NCBI RefSeq assembly: GCF_000717185.1
Contig: NZ_JNYE01000042.1
Coordinates: forward strand, 1 to 54,768
Length of the DNA stretch: 54,768 bases
Source: Kitasatospora phosalacinea
Lineage (GTDB): Bacteria > Actinomycetota > Actinomycetes > Streptomycetales > Streptomycetaceae
Reading direction: 5' to 3'
Under the pieces are notes generated by a model, which had not been told where the DNA came from, ran no database searches, and worked only from the letters and a program-made list of their open reading frames with translations. A program made the translations under genes and the position numbers. Below are positions 30,013-38,491 of the stretch, one piece after another. Within the stretch, counting starts at the first letter, position 1, and each line of letters begins with the position of its first letter.

Positions 30013-30042
30013 CCTCCGGGGGCCCTCCGGCGCCCCCGGAGG
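30013..30042 (+). promoter_or_regulatory. Leader hairpin before kinase 2
   Basis: CCTCCGGGGGC (30013-30023) and GCCCCCGGAGG (30032-30042) form a perfect 11-bp stem with an 8-base loop. If transcription starts near 30002 the hairpin is at the very 5' end of the message, 58 bases before the start codon. It may stabilise the mRNA, attenuate it, or end read-through from kinase 1. Confidence 0.5.
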
Positions 30043-30100
30043 CCCCGCGGGCGCGTAGGTTGTTCGTCGAGCACCGACCTCACGAGCCCACGGAGCAGCA

Positions 30101-31354
30101 TTGGCACGCAAGATCGGCAGCCGGTACACCGTCCACCAGGTGATCGGCCGCGGCTCGGCCGGCACCGTGTGGCTCGGTGAGGGCCCCGACGGCCCGGTCG
30201 CGGTGAAGCTGCTGCGCGAGGACCTCGCGGCCGACCAGGTGCTGGTCGGCCGCTTCGTCCAGGAGCGCGCCGCCCTCACCGGCCTCGACCACCCGCACGT
30301 GGTCGGCGTCCACGACATGGTGGTCGACGGCAGCGACCTCGCCCTGGTGATGGACCTCGTCCAGGGCAGCGACCTGCGCACCCGGCTGGAGCGCGACGGC
30401 GTGCTCAGCCCGGCCGTCGCCGCCTCGGTGATCGCCGACGTCGCCGACGGCCTGGCCGCCGCGCACGCCGCGGGCATCGTGCACCGCGACGTCAAGCCGG
30501 AGAACGTCCTGCTCGACCTCGCCGCCCCGCCCGGCCCCGGCGGCGCCCCGCGCGCCAAGCTCACCGACTTCGGCATCGCCCGGCTGGTCGACGCCCCCCG
30601 CCGCACCCGGGCCACCCGGATCATCGGCACCCCCGACTACCTCGCCCCCGAGATCATCGAGGGCCTGGAGCCGCGCGCCGCCGTCGACATCTACGCCACC
30701 GCCACCGTGCTGTACGAACTGCTCACCGGCACCACCCCGTTCGGCGGCGGCCACACCGGCGCGGTGCTGCGCCGGCACGTCACCGAGAACGTCCCCCCGG
30801 TCGAGGGCATGCCGGACGGCCTGTGGCGGATCATCTCCGAGTGCCTCGCCAAGGCCCCCGCCTCCCGGCTGCGGGCCGCCGAACTCGCCGCCCGGCTGCG
30901 CGCACTGCTCCCCGAGCTGTCCGGCCTCGGCCCGATCGCGGTGCCCGCCCAGCGCGGCGCCCCCGAGGAGGTGCCCACCCCCGGCGAGGCCGTCTACGCC
31001 GAGGCCGACGCCTTCGCGGGCAGCGGCACCCACCGCCGCCGCCGCGGCCCCGCCGTCCCGCTGGTGCCCGGCCCGCAGCCCGACTCGACCCGGGACACCC
31101 ACACCAGCCTGCGCCGCCCGTCCCCCCGGGAGCTCGCCTCCTACGCCGAGGAGTCCCGCGCGCAGCGCGCCCAGCCCGCCGCCACCCACCGCCGCACCCG
31201 GGCCCAGACGATCCGCCGCCGCCGCACCCTGGCCGTGCTGATCGCGGTCGTCCTGCTGCTGGCGGGCGCCGCCGCCGCGTGGACGGCGTTCGCCGCCGAG
31301 CCCCCCGCGGGCGCCTCCGCCGCGGTGCACGCCTCCTGGCACCCCCGGTTGTAG
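30101..31354 (+). CDS. pkaB: Ser/Thr protein kinase with C-terminal membrane anchor, PkaB-like
   Basis: 417 residues from TTG 30101 with GGAG 5 bases upstream; the short 8-residue lead into GSRYTVHQVIGRGSAGTVW matches kinase 1 and supports this rare start. Kinase landmarks: VAVKLLREDL, IVHRDVKPENVLL, LTDFGIARL, TRIIGTPDYLAPEI. After the kinase domain (~to 275) there is a basic Pro/Arg-rich linker, a membrane helix (~376-398) and a short outside tail (AEPPAGASAAVHASWHPRL). No sensor domain is seen. It lies in tandem with the PkaA-like kinase and 34 bases before prfB. Confidence 0.92.
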   Translation: MARKIGSRYTVHQVIGRGSAGTVWLGEGPDGPVAVKLLREDLAADQVLVGRFVQERAALTGLDHPHVVGVHDMVVDGSDLALVMDLVQGSDLRTRLERDGVLSPAVAASVIADVADGLAAAHAAGIVHRDVKPENVLLDLAAPPGPGGAPRAKLTDFGIARLVDAPRRTRATRIIGTPDYLAPEIIEGLEPRAAVDIYATATVLYELLTGTTPFGGGHTGAVLRRHVTENVPPVEGMPDGLWRIISECLAKAPASRLRAAELAARLRALLPELSGLGPIAVPAQRGAPEEVPTPGEAVYAEADAFAGSGTHRRRRGPAVPLVPGPQPDSTRDTHTSLRRPSPRELASYAEESRAQRAQPAATHRRTRAQTIRRRRTLAVLIAVVLLLAGAAAAWTAFAAEPPAGASAAVHASWHPRL

Positions 31355-31388
31355 CCGAGCCCCCCCGCGGAACCATTACCCTTGAGGC

Positions 31389-32492
31389 GTGGCAGCCGTC
31401 GATCCTTCCGAAGAGCTCAAGAACCTCGACTCGACCATGTCGTCGATCGAGGCAGTCCTCGACCTGGACAAGATCCGGGCCGACATCGCAACCCTGGAGG
31501 AGGAGGCAGCCGCCCCCACCCTGTGGGACGACGTCGTGAACGCGCAGAAGGTCACCAGCCGGCTCTCCTTCCTCCAGGGCGAGCTGCGCAAGGTCGAGAC
31601 CCTGCGCGGCCGGGTCGAGGACCTGGGCGTCCTGTTCGAACTGGCCGAGGACGAGGACGACGCGGACACCCGCGCCGAGGCCGAGGTCGAGCTGGTCTCC
31701 GTACAGAAGGCCGTGGAGGAGCTGGAGGTCCGCACCCTGCTCTCCGGCGAGTACGACGCCCGCGAGGCCCTGGTCAACATCCGGGCCGAGGCGGGCGGCG
31801 TCGACGCCGCCGACTTCGCCGAGCAGCTGATGCGCATGTACCTGCGCTGGGCCGAGCGGCACGGCTACCCGACCGAGGTCTACGACACCTCCTACGCCGA
31901 AGAGGCCGGCATCAAGTCCGCGACCTTCACCATCAAGGCCCCCTACGCCTACGGCACCCTCTCCGTCGAGCAGGGCACCCACCGCCTGGTGCGGATCTCC
32001 CCGTTCGACAACCAGGGCCGCCGCCAGACCTCCTTCGCGGGCGTCGAGGTGCTCCCCGTCGTCGAGACCTCCGACCACGTCGACATCGACGAGGGCGACC
32101 TGCGGATCGACGTCTACCGCGCCTCCGGCCCCGGCGGCCAGGGCGTCAACACCACCGACTCCGCGGTCCGCATCACCCACCTGCCGACCGGCATCGTGGT
32201 CTCCTGCCAGAACGAGCGCTCCCAGATCCAGAACAAGGCCTCGGCGATGAACGTCCTCCAGGCCAAGCTGCTGGAGCGCCGCCGCCAGGAGGAGCGCGCC
32301 GCGATGGACGCGCTCAAGGACGGCGGCTCCTCCTGGGGCAACCAGATGCGCTCCTACGTCCTGCACCCGTACCAGATGGTCAAGGACCTGCGCACCGAGC
32401 ACGAGGTCGGCAACCCGCAGGGCGTGCTGGACGGCGACATCGACGGCTTCATCGAGGCGGGCATCCGCTGGCGCAAGCAGCGCGAGGCGTAG
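31389..32492 (+). CDS. prfB: Peptide chain release factor 2
   Basis: 367 residues from GTG 31389. It has the stop-codon recognition tripeptide SPF (RISPFDNQG), which reads UGA and UAA, and the GGQ hydrolysis motif in [15 protein letters not shown]. The reading frame is continuous, so the autoregulatory +1 frameshift of E. coli prfB is absent. The GTG has no ribosome-binding site and follows a -10-like TACCCT (31377-31382) by 6 bases, as in the HAD gene, suggesting a leaderless mRNA. A strong terminator follows. Confidence 0.97.
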   Translation: MAAVDPSEELKNLDSTMSSIEAVLDLDKIRADIATLEEEAAAPTLWDDVVNAQKVTSRLSFLQGELRKVETLRGRVEDLGVLFELAEDEDDADTRAEAEVELVSVQKAVEELEVRTLLSGEYDAREALVNIRAEAGGVDAADFAEQLMRMYLRWAERHGYPTEVYDTSYAEEAGIKSATFTIKAPYAYGTLSVEQGTHRLVRISPFDNQGRRQTSFAGVEVLPVVETSDHVDIDEGDLRIDVYRASGPGGQGVNTTDSAVRITHLPTGIVVSCQNERSQIQNKASAMNVLQAKLLERRRQEERAAMDALKDGGSSWGNQMRSYVLHPYQMVKDLRTEHEVGNPQGVLDGDIDGFIEAGIRWRKQREA

Positions 32493-32513
32493 CCGCGCAG
32501 CGCACAGCACGGT

Positions 32514-32547
32514 GAAGGGCCCCTCCGCCTCGGCGGAGGGGCCCTTC
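32514..32547. terminator. Perfect 16-bp-stem terminator between prfB and the zinc-ribbon gene
   Basis: GAAGGGCCCCTCCGCC and its complement with a 2-base TC gap (32514-32547). It is almost a full palindrome and should end transcription from both the prfB side and the opposing small gene. Confidence 0.9.
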
Positions 32548-32559
32548 GTGGTCCTCGGG

Positions 32560-32748
32560 TCAGCGCAGCAGCAGGGCGAGCATGAGCACCGCGGCGGACA
32601 GCAGGGCCAGCAGCACCGCGGGGTTGAGCGTCGCGAACGGCCCGTGCTGCTCCTGCTGGAGCCGGGCGCGGTTGGCGCGGCAGACCGGGCAGCGGCCGTC
32701 GCTCACGCGGCCGTTGCAGTTGGCGCACACCAGTTGGTCGCAGGTCAT
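32560..32748 (-). CDS. Small zinc-ribbon membrane protein (62 residues)
   Basis: ATG at 32748-32746 follows GGAGGAG by 6 bases, a near-ideal ribosome-binding site. Residues ~7-23 hold two CxxC pairs (CANC and CPVC), a zinc-ribbon. A Gln-rich connector follows and the C-terminal ~20 residues are one transmembrane helix (NPAVLLALLSAAVLMLALLLR). The probable topology is a cytosolic zinc knuckle tethered to the membrane. It is divergent from ftsE. I do not recognise a named family. Confidence 0.75.
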   Translation of the reverse strand: MTCDQLVCANCNGRVSDGRCPVCRANRARLQQEQHGPFATLNPAVLLALLSAAVLMLALLLR

Positions 32749-32880
32749 GCGATCTCCTCCTTGCTGCATAGCCAACGCGCCGGGAGCGGGTTCGGTTCCG
32801 ACTGCTTACCACTCTGCCAGGTTCCGTACCCCTCGGCTCCCGGAGGAGAAGGGTTATCGATCTGTGACGTACCTCGCAAT

Positions 32881-32898
32881 TTCCGGTCCGAACCGGAA
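32881..32898. promoter_or_regulatory. 18-bp inverted repeat between the zinc-ribbon gene and ftsE
   Basis: TTCCGGT-CCGA-ACCGGAA, perfect 7-base arms around a 4-base centre. It lies about 130 bases from either start and could control one or both divergent genes. Confidence 0.45.
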
Positions 32899-32985
32899 CA
32901 ACACCTGACGAAACCACGGTCAGTAGGCATCCGGCGACTGCGGGTGCGGAGGGGCATCGCGTAAGGTCACTGGCTCCGATCCACC

Positions 32986-33013
32986 TAGGATGGCCCCCGT
33001 GATGCAGCCGTGA
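32986..33013 (+). promoter_or_regulatory. ftsE promoter -10 and four-codon leaderless mini-ORF
   Basis: TAGGAT (32986-32991) is a near-consensus -10 box. Seven bases later GTG ATG CAG CCG TGA (32999-33013) could be read from the 5' end of a leaderless mRNA as the peptide MMQP. Its TGA overlaps the ftsE start as GTGA (33010-33013). ftsE itself has no ribosome-binding site, so coupling from the mini-ORF would explain its initiation. No good -35 is seen. Confidence 0.45.
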
Positions 33014-33699
33014 TCAGATTCGACAACGTCTCCAAGACCTATCCCAAGCAGAACCGTCCGGCCCTGGACAACGTCTCGCTGGAGATCGAGAAGGGCGAGT
33101 TCGTCTTCCTGGTCGGTTCGTCCGGGTCGGGCAAGTCGACGTTCCTGCGCCTGTGCCTGCGCGAGGAGCGCCCGTCCACCGGAGCGGTGCACGTGCTGGG
33201 CAAGGACCTGGGCAAGCTCTCGAACTGGAAGGTGCCGCACATGCGGCGCCAACTGGGTACCGTCTTCCAGGACTTCCGCCTGCTGCCGAACAAGACCGTC
33301 GGGCAGAACGTGGCGTTCGCCCTGGAGGTCATCGGCAAGCCGAAGAGCGCCATCAACAAGGTGGTGCCCGAGGTGCTCGACCTGGTCGGCCTCGGCGGCA
33401 AGGAGGAGCGGATGCCCGGCGAGCTCTCGGGCGGTGAGCAGCAGCGCGTGGCGATCGCCCGCGCGTTCGTGAACCGGCCGATGCTGCTGATCGCCGACGA
33501 GCCCACCGGCAACCTCGACCCGCAGAACTCGGTCGGCATCATGAAGCTGCTCGACCGCATCAACCGGACCGGCACCACCGTGCTGATGGCGACCCACGAC
33601 CAGGCCATCGTCGACCAGATGCGCAAGCGCGTCATCGAACTCGACAAGGGCCTGCTGGTCCGCGACCAGGCCCGCGGCGTCTACGGATACCAGAGCTAG
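33010..33699 (+). CDS. ftsE: Cell division ATP-binding protein FtsE
   Basis: 229 residues from GTG 33010. ABC-type ATPase: Walker [15 protein letters not shown]-loop in [15 protein letters not shown], signature [14 protein letters not shown], Walker [13 protein letters not shown], switch His in MATHDQ. The start lacks a Shine-Dalgarno sequence and overlaps the stop of a four-codon mini-ORF. ftsX begins 11 bases after its stop. In bacteria FtsEX couples ATP hydrolysis to activation of periplasmic or extracellular cell-wall hydrolases at division sites. Confidence 0.97.
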   Translation: MIRFDNVSKTYPKQNRPALDNVSLEIEKGEFVFLVGSSGSGKSTFLRLCLREERPSTGAVHVLGKDLGKLSNWKVPHMRRQLGTVFQDFRLLPNKTVGQNVAFALEVIGKPKSAINKVVPEVLDLVGLGGKEERMPGELSGGEQQRVAIARAFVNRPMLLIADEPTGNLDPQNSVGIMKLLDRINRTGTTVLMATHDQAIVDQMRKRVIELDKGLLVRDQARGVYGYQS

Positions 33700-33710
33700 A
33701 AGAGAGAAGC

Positions 33711-34619
33711 ATGCGCGCCCAGTTCGTTCTGTCGGAGATCGGCGTCGGTCTCCGCCGCAACCTGACCATGACCATCGCCGTCGTGGTCAGTGTCGCGCTG
33801 TCGCTCGCCCTCGCCGGTGCCTCGCTGTTGGTCCGCGACCAGGTCAACTCCATGAAGGACTACTGGTACGACAAGGTCGAAGTCAGCATCTACTTCTGCA
33901 TCAAGGCGGACCACAACTCGCCGCAGTGCGCGGCGGGCGCGGCCACCGACGACCAGGTCGCCCAGGTGAAGGCCGACCTGGACAAGATGGCGCCGCTGGT
34001 GCAGAGCTCGACGTACGAGTCCTCCCAGGAGGCGTACAAGCACTTCAAGGACAGCAACCCGGACAACCCGCTGCTGGCGGCGGTCGGTCCGGACGCGATG
34101 CCGCAGTCGTGGCGGGTCAAGCTGAGCGACCCGACCAAGTTCGACGTGATCCAGAGCGCCTTCGCGGGCAAGCCCGGCGTCAAGTCGGTCGACGACCAGC
34201 GGAAGATCCTGGAGAACCTGTTCGGCCTGCTGCGCGGCCTGCAGACCGCGGCGTTCGTGATCATGGTGCTGATGCTGTTCGTCGCGCTGCTGCTGATCGT
34301 CAACACCGTCCGGGTGTCCGCGTTCAGCCGACGGCGCGAGACCGGCATCATGCGGCTGGTCGGCGCGTCCAACTTCTACGTGCAGATGCCGTTCATCGCG
34401 GAGGCCGCGTTCGCCGCGCTGCTCGGTTCGGCGCTGGCCTCCGGACTGCTGGTCGGCGGGCACTTCTTCGTCCAGCACTGGCTGGCCAAGAAGGTGCAGT
34501 TCATCACCTTCATCGGCCTGTCCTCGGTGGTGGCGGTCATCCCGCTGCTGGTCGTGGTCGGCATGGGGATGGCGGCGGTGGCCGCGTTCTTCACCCTCCG
34601 CAAGTACCTGAAGGTCTGA
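33711..34619 (+). CDS. ftsX: Cell division membrane protein FtsX
   Basis: 302 residues from ATG 33711, with AGAGAG upstream. The N-terminal membrane helix (MTIAVVVSVALSLALAGASLLV) is followed by an extracytoplasmic loop of about 140 residues and three C-terminal helices, the FtsX topology. The loop contains two Cys (FCIKADHNSPQCAAG) that could form a disulfide. NTVRVSAFSRRRETGIMRLVGAS is the conserved cytosolic coupling segment contacting FtsE. It is partner of FtsE, in the same operon. Confidence 0.96.
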   Translation: MRAQFVLSEIGVGLRRNLTMTIAVVVSVALSLALAGASLLVRDQVNSMKDYWYDKVEVSIYFCIKADHNSPQCAAGAATDDQVAQVKADLDKMAPLVQSSTYESSQEAYKHFKDSNPDNPLLAAVGPDAMPQSWRVKLSDPTKFDVIQSAFAGKPGVKSVDDQRKILENLFGLLRGLQTAAFVIMVLMLFVALLLIVNTVRVSAFSRRRETGIMRLVGASNFYVQMPFIAEAAFAALLGSALASGLLVGGHFFVQHWLAKKVQFITFIGLSSVVAVIPLLVVVGMGMAAVAAFFTLRKYLKV

Positions 34620-34670
34620 CGACCCGTCGGTGCTACCGGTGGGCGCGCCCGCCCGCCTAGACTCGCAGGC

Positions 34671-35840
34671 ATGCCGACAGCGCCGCGGGTACGCCAGGGG
34701 ATGACGCTCGGGCTCGTCTTCGGCGCGGTGCTGTTCGCCGGAGCCGCGTCAGGGGCCTGGGGGGAGCCGGAAGGCTCCACCCGGGCCCCTTCGTCGTCCG
34801 ACGCCCTCCCGCCCGGCCCCGACCTCACCGGGGCCGACCTGACCCCGCAGCAGGCCCGGCAGCTGGTCGGCAGCAGCGGCGACCGCTGGGCCGCCTACCT
34901 GAGCCCGCAGCAGTACGCGGACCTCACCGGCGGCCGGTACGCGGGCGTCGGGCTGAGCGTGGACCGGGAGGCCGGCGGCCCGACCCTGGTCGCCGAGGTG
35001 CTGCCCGGCTCGCCCGCCGCCCGGGCCGGGATCGAGGCGGGCGAACGGCTGGTCACCGTCGACGGGGCGCCCGCCGAGCAGCTCCCGGTCACCGAGGTGG
35101 TCTCCCGGCTGCGCGGCGGACCGGCCGGCAGCGCGGTCGCCGTGGGCGTCCGGGACGACGAGGCCGGGCCGGTGCGCCAGCTCACCCTCACCCGGGCCGA
35201 ACTGGCCGCCCGCGAGGTCGAGGTCGACCACCCCGCGCCCGGCGTGGCGCGGATCGCCGTGCACGCCTTCACCGAGGGCGTCGCCGAGCAGGTGCGGGCC
35301 GCCGCGGCCGGCTCCCGGGGCGTGGTGCTCGACCTGCGCGGCAACTCCGGCGGCCTGGTCGAGGAGGCCGTCGCGACCGCCTCGGTGTTCCTGGACGGCG
35401 GCCCGGTGGCCAGCTACCAGGTGCACGGCGAGCACCGCGAGCTGACCGCCGCCGCGGGCCGCAGCACGTCCGCCCCGCTGGTGGTGCTGGTCGACGGCGG
35501 CACCATGAGCGCCGCCGAACTGCTCGCCGGGGCGCTCCAGGACCGCGGCCGGGCCGTCCTGGTCGGCAGCCGCACCTTCGGCAAGGGCACCGTCCAGCAG
35601 CCCAGCCGGCTCGCCGACGGCTCGGTGCTGGAACTCACCGTCGGCCGCTACCAGACCCCGGCCGGCCGCTCCCCGGAGGGCAGCGGCGTCCAGCCCGACG
35701 TCCCGGCCGCCGGCGAGGACCCGCGGGCGCTGGCGCTCCGGGTGCTGGAGGGGCTCAGCAGCTCCGCCCCCGCCATCCCGGCGGCCCCCGCGTCCGCGCC
35801 CCCGGCGGCCCCCGCGTCCGGCGCGCCCGCCGTGCCGTAG
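34671..35840 (+). CDS. Secreted C-terminal-processing S41 protease with PDZ domain
   Basis: 389 residues from ATG 34671. An N-terminal hydrophobic signal or anchor (TLGLVFGAVLFAGAASGAW) precedes a PDZ domain at ~85-165 (GVGLSVDREAGGPTLVAEVLPGSPAARAGIEAGE). The protease core has GVVLDLRGNSGG, catalytic Ser280 in DGGTMSAAELL and Lys305 in FGKGTVQQPS. The C-terminus is an Ala/Pro run. The ATG lies 7 bases after a -10-like TAGACT (34658-34663) with no ribosome-binding site, suggesting a leaderless mRNA. It follows ftsEX; the family processes envelope proteins and may trim cell-wall hydrolases. Confidence 0.93.
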   Translation: MPTAPRVRQGMTLGLVFGAVLFAGAASGAWGEPEGSTRAPSSSDALPPGPDLTGADLTPQQARQLVGSSGDRWAAYLSPQQYADLTGGRYAGVGLSVDREAGGPTLVAEVLPGSPAARAGIEAGERLVTVDGAPAEQLPVTEVVSRLRGGPAGSAVAVGVRDDEAGPVRQLTLTRAELAAREVEVDHPAPGVARIAVHAFTEGVAEQVRAAAAGSRGVVLDLRGNSGGLVEEAVATASVFLDGGPVASYQVHGEHRELTAAAGRSTSAPLVVLVDGGTMSAAELLAGALQDRGRAVLVGSRTFGKGTVQQPSRLADGSVLELTVGRYQTPAGRSPEGSGVQPDVPAAGEDPRALALRVLEGLSSSAPAIPAAPASAPPAAPASGAPAVP

Positions 35841-35903
35841 CGCGCCCGCCGCGCCGTAAAGGGGCTGCCGCGGCCGCCGCCGAGGTGCGAGAATGGCCGG
35901 GCT

Positions 35904-36386
35904 ATGGCAAAGGAAACGGGCAAGAAGCTGGTCGCGCAGAACAAGAAGGCGCGGCACGAGTACACCATTCTCGACACCTACGAGTGCGGCATGGTGCTCA
36001 CCGGCACCGAGGTCAAGTCGCTGCGCGAGGGCCGGGCCAACCTGGTCGACGGCTACGCGTACGTCCAGGGCGGCGAGGCCTGGATCGACAACGTCTTCAT
36101 CCCCGAGTACGCCCAGGGCACCTGGACGAACCACTCGGCGCGGCGCAAGCGCAAGCTGCTGCTGCACAAGATGGAGATCCGCAAGATCGAGTCCAAGGTG
36201 AAGGAGACCGGCCACACGCTGGTCCCGCTGTCCCTGTACTTCAAGGACGGCCGCGCCAAGCTCGAACTCGCCCTGGCCGTCGGCAAGAAGCTGTACGACA
36301 AGCGGCAGACCCTGCGCGAGCGCCAGGACCGCCGCGAGTCCGACCGCGCGGTGGCCGCCGCCCGCCGCCGCTCCGGGCAGGGGTGA
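35904..36386 (+). CDS. smpB: tmRNA-binding protein SmpB
   Basis: 160 residues from ATG 35904. OB-fold signature: [52 protein letters not shown], and the C-terminal basic tail ending [20 protein letters not shown] with Ala/Arg-rich residues beyond. It binds the tRNA-like part of tmRNA and brings it to stalled ribosomes. Its RNA partner is encoded 123 bases downstream. Confidence 0.97.
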   Translation: MAKETGKKLVAQNKKARHEYTILDTYECGMVLTGTEVKSLREGRANLVDGYAYVQGGEAWIDNVFIPEYAQGTWTNHSARRKRKLLLHKMEIRKIESKVKETGHTLVPLSLYFKDGRAKLELALAVGKKLYDKRQTLRERQDRRESDRAVAAARRRSGQG

Positions 36387-36419
36387 GGCCGCCGGGGTCG
36401 CCACGGTCCGTTAATGCGC

Positions 36420-36449
36420 TGGACCCTTGACGCGCCGATTGAGTAGTAT
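36420..36449 (+). promoter_or_regulatory. Promoter of ssrA
   Basis: TGGACC (36420-36425) and TAGTAT (36444-36449) with an 18-base spacer. Transcription would start near 36456, giving a precursor with about 54 bases 5' of the mature tmRNA. Confidence 0.5.
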
Positions 36450-36509
36450 GGCAGTGCACCACCCGGAGAGGGGTCCGCCTCCCGCCGGGGCTGTTTGTCA
36501 AAAAAACAT

Positions 36510-36887
36510 GGGGATGATCGGTTTCGACAGTGACAGTCGAAACAGGAGAAGCGAGCCGAGGAACGCGGCAATGATCTCGTTAACCATATGTCGCAAAAAA
36601 ATAATCGCCAACTCTAAGCGCGATTCCCAGCAGTTCGCTCTCGCTGCCTAGTCTGCGAAAGTGAATGGGTGTCAGCCCGGGGCGTTCCCGACCCGGATCC
36701 TGGCATAATCTAGGGAACTCAACCCTCCACCCCGGCCGCGGGGGTGGAGGGGAAACCAAACAGTGGCTGGGCCTGTTGGCGGCTTGTCCGCGTGACTGCC
36801 AGGGCCGAGAAAATCACAGCGGACTGCGCTCGGAGAAGTCCTGAATCCACTTCACTGGACCCGGGTTCGATTCCCGGCATCTCCACC
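36510..36887 (+). ncRNA. ssrA: Transfer-messenger RNA (tmRNA)
   Basis: The 5' end GGGGATGATCGGTTTCGACA and the 3' end GGTTCGATTCCCGGCATCTCC form the usual acceptor and T arms (GGGGATG pairs with CATCTCC). The 3' end encodes ACC but not the last A, which is added later. The tag frame starts at GCC 36607 after AAAAAAATAATC and encodes ANSKRDSQQFALAA before TAG (36649-36651). The ALAA end is the protease degron. Length about 378 nt. A hairpin follows. The ends are estimated by pairing. Confidence 0.96.
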
Positions 36888-36903
36888 GCCCCATGTGCAT
36901 CGC

Positions 36904-36934
36904 AGAGCCGCCCTCCACCCCGGAGGGCGGCTCT
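36904..36934 (+). terminator. Terminator of ssrA
   Basis: AGAGCCGCCCTCC (36904-36916) and GGAGGGCGGCTCT (36922-36934), a perfect 13-bp stem with a 5-base loop, 16 bases after the mature tmRNA end. Confidence 0.85.
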
Positions 36935-37082
36935 CGTGCGTTCCGCGGCCCTCACACGGAGGGCCCCCGGCGGGTGAGAGGACGGTTCCGTGCCCTTCAC
37001 ACCGCACAACGAACCCGAAATCGTGGACTCCTAGCGTCAACGGCACAGGGTCTTGGACACCCGCACTCTAAGGAGCGAGCCC

Positions 37083-38453
37083 ATGGACAGCAGCACCACG
37101 AACGGCAGGACGGGCGGCCGCTGGATCCAGCAATGGGACCCGGAGGACGCCGAGTTCTGGGAGGCCACCGGCCGCCGGACGGCCCGGCGCAACCTCGCCT
37201 TCTCGGTGTTCTCCGAGCACGTCGGCTTCTCGATCTGGAGCCTGTGGTCGGTGATGGTGCTCTTCATGGGCAAGGACTACGGCATCGACCCGGCCGGGAA
37301 GTTCTTCCTGGTCGCGATGCCCACCCTGGTCGGCTCCTTCGTCCGGATCCCCTACACCGTGGCGGTCGCCCGCTTCGGCGGCCGGAACTGGACGGTGGTC
37401 TCCGCGCTGCTGCTGCTCCTGCCCGCCCTCGCCGCCGCGTACGTCATGCACCCCGGCACCTCGTACACCACCTTCATGCTGGTCGCTGCGCTCACCGGGT
37501 TCGGCGGCGGCAACTTCGCCTCCTCGATGACCAACATCAACGCCTTCTACCCGGCCCGGCACAAGGGCTGGGCGCTCGGCCTCAACGCGGGCGGCGGCAA
37601 CATCGGCGTGCCGGTGATCCAGCTGGTCTCGCTCGGCGTGATCGCCTGGGCCGGGGCCGGGCACCCCCGGGTGGTGCTGGGCATCTACCTGCCGCTGATC
37701 GTGGTCGCCGCGCTGTGCGCCGCCCTGTTCATGGACAACCTGGCCCCGATGAAGGCCGACACCGGCTCGCTCGCCGCGATCGTCCGGGAGAAGCACACCT
37801 GGCTGATGTCGGTGCTGTACGTCGGCACCTTCGGCTCCTTCATCGGCTTCTCCTTCGCCTTCGGCCTGGTCCTGCAGAACCAGTTCGGCCGCACCCCGCT
37901 GCAGGCCGCCCAGCTGACCTTCCTCGGCCCGCTGCTGGGCTCCGTGGTCCGCCCGCTCGGCGGGAAGCTCGCCGACCGGTTCGGCGGCGCCCGGATCACG
38001 CTGTGGAACTTCGCCGCGATGGCCGTCGCCGCGAGCGTCGTCACCTACGCCTCGTCGATCCGCTCGCTGCCGGTCTTCCTCACCGGCTTCGTCGCCCTGT
38101 TCGCCCTCGCCGGGCTCGGCAACGGCTCCACCTACAAGATGATCCCGGGCATCTTCGACGCCAAGGCCCAGGACCGGATCGCGGCCGGCGCCGCCCCCGA
38201 GGACGCCGCCGCCTGGTCCCGCAAGATGTCCGGCGCCGCGATCGGCGTGATCGGCGCGGTCGGCGCCCTCGGCGGCCTGTTCATCAACCTCGCCTTCCGC
38301 CAGTCCTTCCTGGTCGCCAAGTCCGGCACCCCCGCCTTCGTCTCCTTCCTCGCCGCGTACGCGGTCTGCTTCGTCCTGACCTGGGTCGTCTACCTCCGCC
38401 GCCCGGTCGCGGCCGCCGCCACCACCGCCTCCCCCGCCCTCGAACAGGTCTGA
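37083..38453 (+). CDS. narK: Nitrate/nitrite transporter NarK
   Basis: 456 residues from ATG 37083 with AAGGAG about 9 bases upstream. MFS protein of the NNP family with about 12 membrane helices and the nitrate-signature segment GFGGGNFASSMTNINAFYP; a second Gly-rich segment GLNAGGGNIGVPVIQ follows. A -10-like TAGCGT (37032-37037) lies upstream. The next gene is the HemD-fold regulator NnaR, an arrangement also seen in S. coelicolor and as narK3-Rv0260c in M. tuberculosis. It probably imports nitrate for assimilation and/or exports nitrite. Confidence 0.94.
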   Translation: MDSSTTNGRTGGRWIQQWDPEDAEFWEATGRRTARRNLAFSVFSEHVGFSIWSLWSVMVLFMGKDYGIDPAGKFFLVAMPTLVGSFVRIPYTVAVARFGGRNWTVVSALLLLLPALAAAYVMHPGTSYTTFMLVAALTGFGGGNFASSMTNINAFYPARHKGWALGLNAGGGNIGVPVIQLVSLGVIAWAGAGHPRVVLGIYLPLIVVAALCAALFMDNLAPMKADTGSLAAIVREKHTWLMSVLYVGTFGSFIGFSFAFGLVLQNQFGRTPLQAAQLTFLGPLLGSVVRPLGGKLADRFGGARITLWNFAAMAVAASVVTYASSIRSLPVFLTGFVALFALAGLGNGSTYKMIPGIFDAKAQDRIAAGAAPEDAAAWSRKMSGAAIGVIGAVGALGGLFINLAFRQSFLVAKSGTPAFVSFLAAYAVCFVLTWVVYLRRPVAAAATTASPALEQV

Positions 38454-38491
38454 ACCACCGTCACACCCCCGGGTCCGCCCCGACCGGCAGT

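Noticed and set aside
31389..32492. Programmed frameshift in prfB
   Set aside because: The frame is continuous from GTG to the stop and no in-frame UGA after a short leader peptide is present, so the E. coli type autoregulation is absent.
36744..36977. Small plus-strand open frame inside and beyond ssrA
   Set aside because: It lies within the mature tmRNA and its terminator and has no ribosome-binding site.
36935..37082. GlnR box in the narK promoter
   Set aside because: Fragments such as GAACC and GAAAT occur, but the required GTnAC/GAAAC spacing could not be matched.
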